40,000 nt of DNA from Prorocentrum cordatum (Eukaryota; Sar; Dinophyceae; Prorocentrales; Prorocentraceae). The stretch covers positions 124,952 through 164,951 of the forward strand of contig CAUYUJ010018875.1 in the NCBI GenBank assembly GCA_963575745.1, given 5' to 3'. How positions within the stretch are numbered: the first letter of the stretch is position 1; each line of letters begins with the position of its first letter. Made by a program: the position numbers and the translations under genes. The notes beneath the pieces are model-generated. The model worked only from the letters and a program-made list of their open reading frames with translations, ran no database searches and was not told the DNA's origin. Shown one piece after another: positions 1 to 9,309 of the stretch.

Positions 1-374
1 CCGCGAGCGGGCACGTCGAGGGCGAGGTCAGCGAAAAATCGCTGGCGCCGCGCCCCCTCTGCGCCGCGCCGCTCCCCCAAAGGAACTCGGCCCGAGAGAG
101 CAATCCGCGCGTCGCTGCGAAAGTGAATGTGCATGCCAGTTCCTCGTCTTCGGCAAACGCAATCCTACGAGTACTCCATTCGTGTCATTCTAAGTTGTCG
201 TATTCTTGGGTTCGCATCGTTGTATGATCATCATTCGTAGCCGCATGATTATCAGTGTTATTGTAGCCGCAGATCCTCCTTGGGGCTAGTAGTATCCTTA
301 ATAGTTGTAGCATTCGAATCCTTCTTCTGCCCCTCTTCCTGATGCAGCTGCCCCACCGCTGGGGAGGGGAACAG
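1..374. other. Non-coding left edge
   Basis: No gene is recognised. The opening bases (GCGAGCGGGCACG) resemble a stretch near 4910-4922 in the dispersed repeat cluster at 3870-5520. The kinase gene on the minus strand should end somewhere to the left of 1143, but its last coding exon is not recognisable here. Confidence 0.5.
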
Positions 375-505
375 AAGGTACCCATGCCGCTACACCCTGG
401 ACCTCTCAAGGTGCGGTCTGGCCAGGATTTCAAGGAAAACCCAGCATCAGCGACGAGGACCTCCCAGAAGGCCCAACAAGGCTACAACGAAGGAAGGGTA
501 GCGGT
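375..505 (+). repeat. Interspersed repeat family R1, copy 1
   Basis: About 130 bp starting at AAGGTACCCATGCCGCTAC. It aligns with 24547-24680 and 31447-31585, all in the same orientation. Shared blocks are AAGGTAC.GAT.CCG, ACCTCTC, GGTGCG..CTG.CCAG.A, AACCCAGC and CGACGAGG.CCTCCCAG. Copies 1 and 2 both run into a long (CTC)n tract shortly after their right end. The class of element is unknown. Confidence 0.75.
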
Positions 506-516
506 ATCGATATATC

Positions 517-1076
517 CTCCTCCTCCTCCTCCTTCCCTCCTCCTCCTCCTCCTCCTCCTCCTCCTCCCCTCCTCCTCCTCCTCCCCCTCCTCCCCCTCCT
601 CCCCCTCCCCCTCCCCCTCCTCCCTCCTCCTCCCTCCTCCTCCTCCTCCTCCTTCCTCCTCCTCCTCCTCCTCCTCCTCCTCCCCTCCCCCCTCCTCCTC
701 CCCCTCCTCCCTCCTCCTCTCCTCCCCTCCTCCCCTCCTCCTCCTCCTCCTACTACTACTACTACTACTACTCTACTACTCTACTACTACTACACTACTA
801 ATACTACTACTAACTACTACTCATCCTCCTCCTCCTCCTCCCTCCTCCTCCCCTCCGCCTGCCTCCTCCTCTCCTCCTCCTCCTCCTCCTCCCTCCTCCT
901 CCTCATCCTCCTCCTCCTCCTCCTCTCTCCTCATCCTCCTCCTCATCCTCCCCCCCCCTTCCTCCCCCTCCTCCCCCTCCTCCTCCCCCTCCTCCCCCAT
1001 CCTCCCCCTGCTCCCCCTCCTCCACTCCTACCTCCTCCTCCTCCTCCTCCTCCTCCTCCTCCTCCTCCTCCTCCTC

Positions 1077-1107
<31 letters not shown>

Positions 1108-1110
1108 TCC
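517..1110. repeat. (CTC)n / (CTA)n pyrimidine microsatellite
   Basis: Nearly pure CTC/CCT tract with a short CTA/ACT block around 750-820. Long open frames here (poly-Pro, poly-Ser and poly-Leu on the plus strand, poly-Glu and poly-Gly on the minus strand) follow from the repeat and are not genes. The tract lies just downstream of the last recognised kinase exon. Confidence 0.95.
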
Positions 1111-1142
1111 TCCTCTGACAGCAGCTCCCCGAAGGGCAGGGC

Positions 1143-1229
1143 CTGAGCAGCTGGCCCGCCAGCACGTTTGCGTCCTCGGACGTCCAGCCGCGGAAGACCC
1201 TGTCCCACTGCAGCGGCGGGAGCGTGGGG
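1143..1229 (-). CDS. GSK3-like kinase exon 6 (subdomain X)
   Basis: Translates as SPTLPPLQWDRVFRGWTSED followed by ANVLAGQLLR. This fits the GSK3 stretch around 'K.HPW.KVF.....EA..L...LL.Y'. The upstream edge lies in the 8-bp repeat GTCTTCTC shared with the end of exon 5, so the exact splice point is ambiguous within 8 bases. On the downstream side the frame stops looking like kinase after CTCAG, followed by GC, which is compatible with a GC donor of the type common in dinoflagellates. The rest of the C-lobe should follow to the left but is not recognisable through the CTC tract. Confidence 0.82.
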
Positions 1230-1408
1230 GAGAAGACTTAGGTCGGGCCTGTCCCCCTGCAGGGGGGGTTCTGGACGACAAATAAGAAAATACTCAAAAA
1301 TACTCAAAAGAGATGCCCAAAAATACTCAAGAAATAGTCCCCAGACTACTACTTGACTATTTTTGAGTATTCCCCCTGTAGAGGGACAGGCCCGACTTAA
1401 GAGAAGAC
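1230..1408 (-). mobile_element. Introner element with TIRs and 8-bp TSD, used as kinase intron 5
   Basis: Plus-strand GAGAAGAC occurs at 1230-1237 and again at 1401-1408. Between the copies lies a 163-bp insert whose ends are inverted repeats: TTAGGTCGGGCCTGTCCCCC at 1238-1257 against the reverse complement of 1371-1400, with few mismatches over about 30 bp. The interior has several copies of AATACTCAAAA and its complement. Removing the insert plus one duplicated octamer joins exon 5 and exon 6 in frame. This is the architecture described for TIR-bearing introners in dinoflagellates. Splicing of this copy is inferred, not observed. Confidence 0.85.
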
Positions 1409-1480
1409 GTGGTCCGGGTAGTTCGGGTTCATGGCCCTCAGCTCCTGGGACCGCGGCGTGCCCAGGACCTTCATGATCTC
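1401..1480 (-). CDS. GSK3-like kinase exon 5
   Basis: Encodes EIMKVLGTPRSQELRAMNPN then YPDHVFS, matching the GSK3 segment 'EIIKVLGTP....REMNPNY..F'. The acceptor is GTAG before GAGATC, the AG-G context usual in dinoflagellates. The frame meets a stop (TAA) immediately after the exon, within the introner, so splicing at the GTCTTCTC repeat is required. Confidence 0.92.
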
Positions 1481-1824
1481 CTACGGGGAGCCAGGACGGG
1501 GATCGACCTAATTAAACAGTGCAGCTCGTCTCCGTTGTTTCGTGTCTGTTCCCTCGTGCTGTCTTCAATCCGCCTTTGCTGGAAAACGAGATCGAAACGA
1601 AAACGGCCCACGAAATCGCCAAACCACTCTTTAGGTCGACCCCCGACGTTGCATACACACAGTTTCTCTGAGGTCCGCGCGGGTCGGCGCTGGACCCCAC
1701 CCCCTCCCTGGCGCGCGGAGCGCGCCAGAGCGGAGGAGCCGGCATGGGGGCCCAGGCGCCGATCCGAGAGATCCGCAAGGACCGCAGAGAAATTATGGTT
1801 GTGCAGAGTTTGCTCTTCGATCTC
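1481..1824 (-). other. Kinase intron 4, GA-AG type with 6-bp direct repeat
   Basis: The intron starts GAGATCGAAG and ends GTAG before the next GAGATC. GAGATC is therefore present at both edges, and only one copy is needed to keep 'QLVEIMKVLG' intact. With exon 4 ending at GTG the donor dinucleotide is GA. GA-AG and GC-AG introns are known in dinoflagellates. The intron contains a copy of repeat family R2 (1535-1655). Confidence 0.8.
1535..1655 (+). repeat. Interspersed repeat family R2, copy 1
   Basis: Shares with 2772-2900 the order GTTGT, CCCTCG, GTCTTC.ATCC.CCTTTG, AAAAC.A.ATCGAAA.GAAAA, CGGCCCAC, and then a similar tail ending near the Cys/His-rich CACAC run. The two copies lie in neighbouring kinase introns. 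A more distant relative may exist at 5815-5945 (TTTCGTT ... AAACGAAAA). The left and right parts of each copy are partly complementary, so it may fold back. Confidence 0.65.
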
Positions 1825-1868
1825 CACGAGCTGGTCGATGCCGTCCTTGCCCGTGAACATCGGCTGGC
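1825..1868 (-). CDS. GSK3-like kinase exon 4
   Basis: Encodes (G)QPMFTGKDGIDQLV, continuing as EI in exon 5. It corresponds to GSK3 'GQP.FPG..GVDQLVEI'. The acceptor is CCTCAG before GCCAGCC. With donor CTGG|GT of exon 3 this gives a canonical GT-AG intron 3 and restores the glycine codon across the junction. Confidence 0.92.
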
Positions 1869-2051
1869 CTGAGGGGCAACGTTAAGGGAGCCCGGCTCAG
1901 GGGGAACCTCGAGCCTGCATCGGCGACAGATCGCCGATGCATCTGCGACAAGCTCCCGATGGCAAGTCCGCACTCTCCTCGACGGGGTGGGCCATCGAGC
2001 CCTTCTCGGCGATGCATTGGCGGTTGGAGGGCCGATGCGTGCCCCCTGAGC

Positions 2052-2181
2052 CTACCCATCGGTCGGAAGAAGTAGGTAGAAACATGAAGTAGGAAGGCGT
2101 TGGAACTTGAAGTAGGAAGGCGCTCAAAGTAGATTGGAATCTGGGAATCCAAAAATACCTACTTTCAACGACCGATGGGTA
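2052..2181. mobile_element. 130-bp element with ~27-bp terminal inverted repeats
   Basis: Left end CTACCCATCGGTCGGAAGAA then GTAGGTA; right end TACCTACTTTCAACGACCGA then TGGGTA. The reverse complement of the right end matches the left with two or three differences. The interior contains two copies of GAAGTAGGAAGGCG. It lies in kinase intron 3 (1869-2419). No clear target duplication was found. Confidence 0.65.
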
Positions 2182-2419
2182 CCCCGCCTGTCGTTGCCCT
2201 GTAGCTTCCGGGTCATTCCTCGGGCTTCCGGCAGGAGGCTCGGGACGATCCGGGCACCCCCGGGAACGCCCTCGGCGAGGCGCAGCCGCTGGGAGGCACC
2301 CCGAGGCTGGAAGGCCACCGAGCACCTGCGAGAACGCCCGAAGACCTCCAACCTCCAGCCGATCCCCCCTCTCGAGCCTTCCTCGAGCCTCTCCCCCCCC
2401 CGACGTTGCCCCGGCGGAC

Positions 2420-2474
2420 CCAGGACCATCTCGCCGAAGACGCAGCCCGCCGACCAGAGGTCAATGGCTGTGGT
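2420..2474 (-). CDS. GSK3-like kinase exon 3 (subdomain IX)
   Basis: Encodes TTAIDLWSAGCVFGEMVLG(G), the conserved subdomain IX segment whose Asp (IDLWS) stabilises the catalytic loop. The donor CTGG|GTCC is canonical. The 5' edge is uncertain by a few bases: ACCACAGCC follows directly on 'CTNY' of exon 2 in protein alignment, but the genomic acceptor there is not an AG unless the exon starts at GCC. Confidence 0.9.
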
Positions 2475-3104
2475 GGCGGCCAGCCCCCGCCTGGACGGGG
2501 GCGAGGGGGCGTGCGAGGTACTGGACTGTCTCCTTTCGGGAACGTCCGAGGGGGGCGTCTAGGAGGGGGGCGTTCGCCACTCATCAAGGCCGTGCTCGGC
2601 GACAGCCAATGCCGAAAACCGACCGAGCCGACAGCGAAACTGAAACCGACCGAAGCCGACGGGCCGAAGGCTGCCTAGAGAGGCGCGGCGACGAGGCAAC
2701 GACACGATCACTGAGCGAACCGAGCCGACCGAACGCAGCCGACTGCGACGCCTGGCCTAAACAATGTTTCGCGTTCGCTTTGTTTTCGTTGTCCCTCGGT
2801 TCGTCTTCCATCCACCTTTGGTTGCAAAACAAAATCGAAATGAAAACGGCCCACAGATGGCCGAAACACCGTTTGGGCCGACACCTGCCGCGCACACCCG
2901 TGCCCATGGACCGAGGCATGGCCCCGGCCAAGATACTTCCATCTGCCCTCTGGGCGTAGGTGGTCTACCGATATCCTACTTTCCTCTTCCACAAGAATCC
3001 CCTCTTCCTTTTGGGAAGGGTACCCTGCCCCTCCCCTCCCAGGGGTTTTTTGGGAGTGGGTCGCGGCGCGTCACAGGCGCATCTTTCGCCCAACATGGCT
3101 TTAA
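2475..3104. other. Left part of kinase intron 2
   Basis: No gene seen. It contains repeat R2 copy 2 (2772-2900) followed by CCCATGGACCGAGGCATG, which recurs as CCCATGGCCCGAGGCATG near 5550. Confidence 0.6.
2772..2900 (+). repeat. Interspersed repeat family R2, copy 2
   Basis: Matches 1535-1655 in the same order and orientation. Shared core words include CCACCTTTG, AAAATCGAAATGAAAACGGC and CCACAGATGGCCGAAACACC. Confidence 0.65.
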
Positions 3105-3765
3105 GAGGGCCTCCGATGCTCCAAGATGGCCCCCAAGATGCTTCAAGATAGCGCAAGATTGATCAAGATGACCTCCATCATGCCCCCAAGAGGCCCCGAA
3201 AGGGCCACAAGACGATTCCGAGTGCGCTCGCAGACCCCCTCTGGACCTCCCCGACAAGCCACACATCCTTCAAATGCCTCAGAACAATTGATTGTTATTG
3301 TATTATCACCATTTCGCTTCCGATGCGCTTTTGGGGCCGCAAGATGGCCCAATGATGTCCCAAACGGGCGCCAATAGTGGCCCAAGAGGCAGCCAGGACA
3401 GCCCCCAGAGCGCCCAAGACCGCCCTATGAGGGGCCAAAAAACACATCAAGAGGCGGCGCTGAGGGCGCCAAGTGGGGGGGGGCCTAGATCCGCCCCCCC
3501 ACACACCCCCCCCACCCTTTGATCGATAGCCTCGAAAATTGCCCAAAGAGGCGCCCCAGGGCTCCCGAGAGAACCCCAAGAGAACCTCAAGAGGGCCCCA
3601 AGAGGGCCCCAAAAAGGCCCCAAGAGGGCCCCAAGACCCCCCAAAAGAGCCCGAAGATGGTTCCAATCGAGGACCCCTCCTCATGTGATCGATGCCCTCC
3701 AAAATGTTTCCAGGATGTCCCCAAAATATCCCCAAGATGCCCCGATGCTCCAAGATAGTTTCCGA
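3105..3765 (+). repeat. Degenerate minisatellite, CCCCAAGA(G/T)GGC unit
   Basis: Loose tandem copies of a 10-14 bp unit such as GGCCCCAAGAGG and GCTCCAAGATGG. The same unit forms arrays at 33595-34240 (same strand) and, in complement, at 27160-27690. No credible reading frame exists in the array. Confidence 0.75.
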
Positions 3766-3869
3766 GATGGTTCGACGCCCTCCCCCCTCCTCTCATTGCC
3801 CGCTCTGTCTCACTATGTGCGTGCGTCTTCTTCCCATGTCCTGTCGGCTCTCATAGGCAGGGTTTTGAA

Positions 3870-5520
3870 ATGAGCCTGCGGGGATACTTCTGATCGCGAG
3901 CGCGCCGGAGGAGCCGGACGCCGTCAAGTCGCAGCAATGGGCCACGAACGAATTGCGCACCAGGGGGGGGAACAGGCGACGAGGGGACAGCGGAGGAGGA
4001 AGCTTGGTGGGGATATTTTTTTGATCGCGACCGCGGCGAGGAAAAGGTCGGGCGGCGACAGAGGGCGGTACAGACTAGTAGCGGTCCAAATTAACACACA
4101 GAAAATCGAAGAGCAAAGAACAAGAACGAGCAGGAGAGACGGACAGCAGGCGAACCTCACTGCCGCTCGATGAACGCCGGCACCAAGAGGAATTTTTGGG
4201 CGCCGTGCAAGACCAAAAAATAATCCAAAAAGCCCACGATCCGGATGCGGAAGACCGTCACGAAGAACAGCACGCCGTGGACGAAGCCAGGAACCATCGC
4301 AAAACGACGACCCTCGACACGAGGAGGGGCAAGGCGCCAGGGCGCGCGGGCGCTCAACGGAGAATCCGGATCGCCAAAATCCAAATGGGGCGGAGGCCGG
4401 TGGGAAGCTCAGATCCAGCGACGGATCAGCAGAGGCCAGAGGCCCGATCGCGGGGAGACGCCGGGAGAGGCGGCGGCAGGCAGACGCCTGGGGGCACGAA
4501 GCACGACCCAGGGAGGGAGCGACGAGGGGGGGGCCGGGTGTCCGTCTACCCCAAGCGGGAAGAAGAAGCGGCAAACCCAACGCGGGGCGCGAGCCCCTTG
4601 GAAACCTGGCAGGGATACTTTTTGTCGAGACCGAAGGCGAAGGCGCCGGCGGCGTCACAGGTCGGCTCGGGCTACGAGCAGAACGAATTGCCTAGCGCGC
4701 GCGCAGGCAACTGCGAAACCTACAGCCGAAGGAAGCTGGGCTGCGCCGAAAGTAGAGGCTGCAAGACCTACCGGGGGGCTGGCGGGTATACTTTTTGATC
4801 GCGACCGTTGCGACGAATCGCTCGGCGTCAAGTCGAAGCGCAGCAAACGAGCAGCGACTAAATGAGGTACTACTGGTGGGGGTACTTTTTGATCGCGACC
4901 GCGAGCGGGCACCCGCGCGGCGTCGTGAGGTCGTGAAAAGAGCGCACGCCGGTGCAAGAGCACAGCGCAACTGTCGCCGGCGAGACGCGGGAAAAAGAAC
5001 GGGGCCACTACGCAGAGGCTGCGCAAGAGGGACGAAAACGGGGAGGCGACGCAACGCGGCACCGCGAGCGAGGCGAGAGAAAACGAAAAGCCGACGGAAC
5101 GAAGGAGACGGGAAGACGAGGACGACGAAAGGAGGCAGAAAAAAAAACCCACGCAGCGCCGCTCAGAGGCGGAGGGCCGAGTCGGTGAACGCCAGGGACA
5201 CGTCATCCTCCAGGTACATGAGCAGCGAAGTGGGGCGACCGTGTGGGAAAAACCGTCATCAGCCGCCAGACACCGAAGGCCATGAACCTGTCAGAAACGA
5301 ACGTCGAATACCGCGAACATGCGTCAGCGGGGAGAAGACCCTGATGAAGGCCCGCGTCAGCGGAGAACGTGCCCGGGAAGTGCATGGAGGGACTGGTGGG
5401 GATACTTGTTGGTCTGCGGGCTCGCGAAGCAAGTCGAAAGCCGTCCGAACACTAGCCGGGCCGCGACGAGGCAGCAAGAAAAGAGAGGGGCTGGTGGGGA
5501 TACGCGAAGCGTGAATCATA
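3870..5520 (+). repeat. Cluster of seven GGTGGGGATACTTTTTGATCGCGACC units
   Basis: Copies of the motif start near 3879, 4009, 4610, 4781, 4875, 5396 and 5491, with good matches for GGGGATACTTTTTGATCGCG. Each is followed by GC-rich DNA that often contains GTCAAGTCG, GCGTC and GCAGCAA. Spacing is irregular (about 95-600 bp), so this is a local burst of dispersed copies rather than a simple satellite. The long overlapping Arg-rich frames on both strands are composition effects. Confidence 0.7.
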
Positions 5521-6757
5521 TTCACCTCCCCCCCCTGGCCATCGCCAGTGCCCATGGCCCGAGGCATGTGCGCGGACGAGGGGGGGGGGGGGGCCAGGGT
5601 GCGCATCGACATTGAAGAGGAGGGGCCACGAGACCGAGGGAGATGCCATGGCCCCGGCCGTGATGAGATTCACCCCCCGCCCTGGCTATCGCCTCCCTCT
5701 TGGCCGCCCCTCGCCCTCTACGACGAAGCAGGGACACGGACAAGGTCGGACCAGGATGAATCGGGGACCTCTCAGATCTGGCGGCTCTGGAAGATGCCAG
5801 GGCTGGACCTACACTTTGTTATTGTTGTTGTCGTTTCGTTTTTCGTTATGCTCTACCTGTTTTCCTGGACCTCCCTGCCGAAACGAAAAACAAAACACAG
5901 CCGAAGTCCAGCAAAAGAGCGTTTAGGCCCAGCCCAGCTGGAACGCACTCAACGCCCATGCTTCGCGTGGGCGGGACGACGCTCTGCCCTGTAATAGCGA
6001 CGCAGAAGAAGCGGAGCGCCCGACTGCGAAGCAGGATAAGCCAAGCAGAGCGCCCGACTGCGAAGCAGAGGGCCGTCACGGCGTCCCGGGGCGTCACGGC
6101 GTCACGGGGCTGCAGAATCATCACGGGGCGTCACGGGGCGTCACGGGGCGTGGCGGGACGTCACTCGTCTGCGTCGACGAACTCCGCATCGAAGCGGCAC
6201 CATCGTGGCGTGTCGGCGACGCACTTGGACAGGGCAGAATCTGACTCAAAGCAACTTCCGGAACGCTCTGGAACGATCTTTATGTCTTTATGCCAATCCT
6301 GGGTCTGCCTGGTCCTCCCCGTCGCCCCCCCTCCCCCAGGCCGGCGCCCCCAAAGTCGAATCGACAAGTCGGATCGGCGATCGAAATGAGTCGGATCGGC
6401 GGAAATCGGCAGCCGAGTCGGGAGAAGTCGAATCGGCGGAAATCGGGGCTAGTGTGCCTCCAGTAAGAAATCGGAGCCCAAATCGGAATCCGAAGTCGAA
6501 TCGAATCGGAATCGGAAACCATCGAAATCGAATCGAATCGAATCGGAGGAATCGAAACGAGCCCTGCCCCAGGGAGCAAAATCCCGTTGAGGGGGGGGGC
6601 GCGGGGGAGGGGGCGAGGGGGGGGCGGGAGGGGGGAGCGCCAACGCGCTCGCTTCCAGGGCCGGAGGGCCTCTGAAAAACATCCATGGCCCCTGCGGCCC
6701 CCCAGGATGCCTGAGGATAGCTGCAGAGCAGCCCGAGGTACAGTCGGGGCGTTGACC
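5521..6757. repeat. Repeat-rich non-coding stretch of kinase intron 2
   Basis: Contains a duplicated GAGCGCCCGACTGCGAAGCA (6015-6070), a short GGGGCGTCAC tandem array (6078-6165), and an (AATCG)n/(AATCGG)n array (6340-6570). Next come a G-rich block (6590-6640) and the left edge of the 12.3-kb element. No gene is seen. Confidence 0.7.
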
Positions 6758-6786
6758 TACTTGGATCGGCGGGGCGTTTGCTATCT
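6758..6786 (+). repeat. Left terminal inverted repeat of the 12.3-kb element
   Basis: TACTTGGATCGGCG followed by GGGCGTTTGCTATCT. The first 14 bases match the right end exactly. The next 14 match imperfectly, needing one gap (GC.GTT..CTATC). Confidence 0.72.
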
Positions 6787-6970
6787 AGGATGGGTGGTTG
6801 GATCTTGGATAGGGTAGTTATAAGAAGATGCTATCCACTTTCTGTAACCTAGATCGGGGGAGATGGCTATCCTCCAGATCGCCTACTTATATCGTGGTTA
6901 GCTAACTCGTTTAGCGATTGCTATCTTGGGGGGCTAACCTAGTTAGCTAAGTTCGCTAACCTAGTTAGCA
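6780..6970. repeat. Left subterminal repeat region
   Basis: GCTATC occurs at 6780, 6830, 6866 and 6920, mixed with CTAACCTAGTTAGC-type words (6901-6970). The base composition is clearly richer in A and T than the flanking intron. Subterminal arrays of short motifs are transposase-binding regions in CACTA elements; that role is inferred here. Confidence 0.6.
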
Positions 6971-7304
6971 ATTTGTCTTTCTTTGATTTTTTATGTTGGG
7001 ATTCTGATTTTGACTTTGCATTTCCAGGAATCCAAACGGCTGAACGCGGCGCTGAGGCTTCAGGGGGAGGCCTTGAATGCAGGATTTCTTGGCTAATAGG
7101 GAAGCAACTAGGGAGACAGAACGAGGATGCGGGCACGGAAAAGGAAGATGTAGAGACAAAAAAATACGGAAATGAAGGGGAGGATCAGTACAGGATTACG
7201 AAATTGTTGAGAATTGCTATTTGTATGTGCTGTTATTGTTTCGTTGTTTCTACATTTGTTTTTTTAGTTCCGTACCCCCCCCCCCCCCCCACAGGGTCGC
7301 AGCG

Positions 7305-9309
7305 TCATCCAACACACCTTTGTTTCAGGCGTTGGGAAAAAAGAACCAAGGATTCTGAGCCGACAGTCGCTTTGGAATAGATGCAAGGCTCGACTATGCT
7401 ACTTGTCAAAACACAAACAGCGTTGGCCTGAACTATACATCTGGCCTCGGACTCCCCGAAATGCGTGCATCTCCAAATCGACACACACGTGCGCAATATG
7501 TTCGACATTTTGACGTGAAACACTACTTGGCCAAAACAAAGACGTCCATCGTGGCGAAGGCACACTACGTCGCCAATGAGAACGGCCCTGCAGTTGACAA
7601 GAACAGACTTAGATGTTATGACCTCCTGAGCGGGGTCTACATTGAAAATCTCACCCAGGGCCTCACGCAATTTCGCAGAAGCCTTCACGGGTGCCAGCAT
7701 GTCCTCTTTTAGCAAACTGTAATGCGCCAGGTCGTACAGATGTTGTGCTGTTATTTCCTGCATCACGCTGCGATCGAAACCAACAGTGTTGTGGCGGTCG
7801 TTCATCATTCTTTTTGGGACTCTGTGTTTCCGCTCCATAAGAAAGCAACTGATTAAACATTTATGTGATTGAAACATCGGTGCCAAATGCAAAACCCAAT
7901 GATCCTTAGGTTTGAAGAGGGTTGTTCCATACGCGGCCCGATGGGCCGCCAAGTGTTTCACGATCGCCACCCCGAGCTCGCTAGCCGTGTAGATCCTACT
8001 ATTAATGACCATAAGCATGAACAGAACGTCGCACATCAATTTGCAACTTTCTGTTTCCGCAGGGCAAACGTTACGGGGTTCCACGATTTGAACAATGTAT
8101 TGTTTCAACACGGATGCCAACGATATGATGTTCGACGCGCTGCCCTTCAGAGAACCATGGCCCGTGCAAATGTATGCGCCCGCGTACCCCCTAGGCCACG
8201 CGAAACACTTCACGAAATCATCCAGGGCTTTCAGTCCCAAACGGTGTGCCTGCAAACGTTCAAGAAGTTCCGAAACCTCGCGCTGAACTGTGCCCCCCAC
8301 GCAATAGCAATGCATCCAGTCCCACTGAACTACATCGGGCACGGGAACGTTGAGATCAAAATCTTGCGGCAGCGAATGTTCGTCGAAAATATATCCCAAT
8401 AACATTTCTTGTCGTCTCAGCTCTTTGATGGTATCCTCCTCTCTAGTCCGTTTCAACTTTCGTTGGATCCCCAGGAAGCTGGAGGCCGTGTGAACTCTCA
8501 TTTTTCCAACGTCGATTTCTGAGCACGGAATAAGAAACCCCGTCGGGTCGGGCAAAAGGTTGGAAGAGTCCATTACAACGCTTTGGCACAACATGCATGG
8601 TTTAATTCCTGTCGCCCCTTTTGCCATCAATGTATATTTGTGTCCACGCTCATCCTGGGTGAGTATACTGAGCGAGCCGTGAACAAAAATGTGTTCACCT
8701 CCCAGATCGAGTCTGACACCATCCCTGATGTCTGGCTTGCCTGGGGCCCCCATGAACATGCGAAGAGCGTGCTTCATCACAGCAGAAACTCCACCAGGCA
8801 GCTTATTGCACACACTAGATCGAATTGAGCAGATCGTCATCCACATTTGCTCGTTCGCCAACCGGGGCCACCATAATTCTTTCACAGACCAATACAGCGC
8901 CTGGGATTTGCGAAGGTTGACGTCCCCGAGAGGATTCCCAGGTGTAATCTCATCTGAATACAATAATTGACATTGCACCGCCATGGCGCTGCAACGTCTC
9001 TTTGATCAGCTGGCAAAATTCGGGGGAAACTCTGGCACCAGCTTCCAAAAATCCAAGGGGGTGTTGCAGCCATACGTCAACTGGCCCAGTGTCAGCGTGG
9101 ACAGAGACTTCCTGTAGCAAGGGTCCAAAACTTGTCATTTGTTCAGCAATGTTTTGTCGATGTCGAGCTTGAGTCCTGGCGCTGAAACACTCGGGGAGAC
9201 CCATTTCTTTGATTTGCTGCATGAGCTTCTCCATTGCTGAATGTGAAACATGTGCACGCCTGCCGAAATCAGAAAGACGTGGCCTCTTATGCGGTGGTGG
9301 CTCAGTCAT
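7305..9309 (-). CDS. Gene F: transposase-like protein, one frameshift
   Basis: Two adjoining frames form one protein of about 670 aa. It starts at ATG 9309 (MTEPPPHKRPRLSDFGRR, basic and NLS-like). The frame shifts between 8950 and 8985 and continues to a stop at 7305. The shift falls inside a conserved motif: frame 1 reads AMSIIVF while frame 2 reads QLLYSDEITPGN, so one base seems missing. Later motifs in the 559-codon second frame are GIKPCMLCQ (126-134), WDWMHCYCVGG (221-231) and MERKHRVPKRMMNDRHN (383-399). I recognise this motif order from a protein family highly repeated in dinoflagellate genomes. The Cys pair and D-x-MH box resemble the Tnp2 (EnSpm) type of transposase, but that link is weak. 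No catalytic triad is assigned. It could be a pseudogene or carry an assembly indel. Confidence 0.72.

Noticed and set aside
342-1118. Long frames of poly-Pro/Ser/Leu (plus) and poly-Glu/Gly (minus)
   Set aside because: They translate the (CTC)n tract; all three frames stay open because the repeat has no stops.
6751-6760. Target-site duplication for the 12.3-kb element
   Set aside because: Flanks are GTTGACC on the left and AGGAACC on the right; no convincing 2-10 bp direct repeat. Left unassigned.
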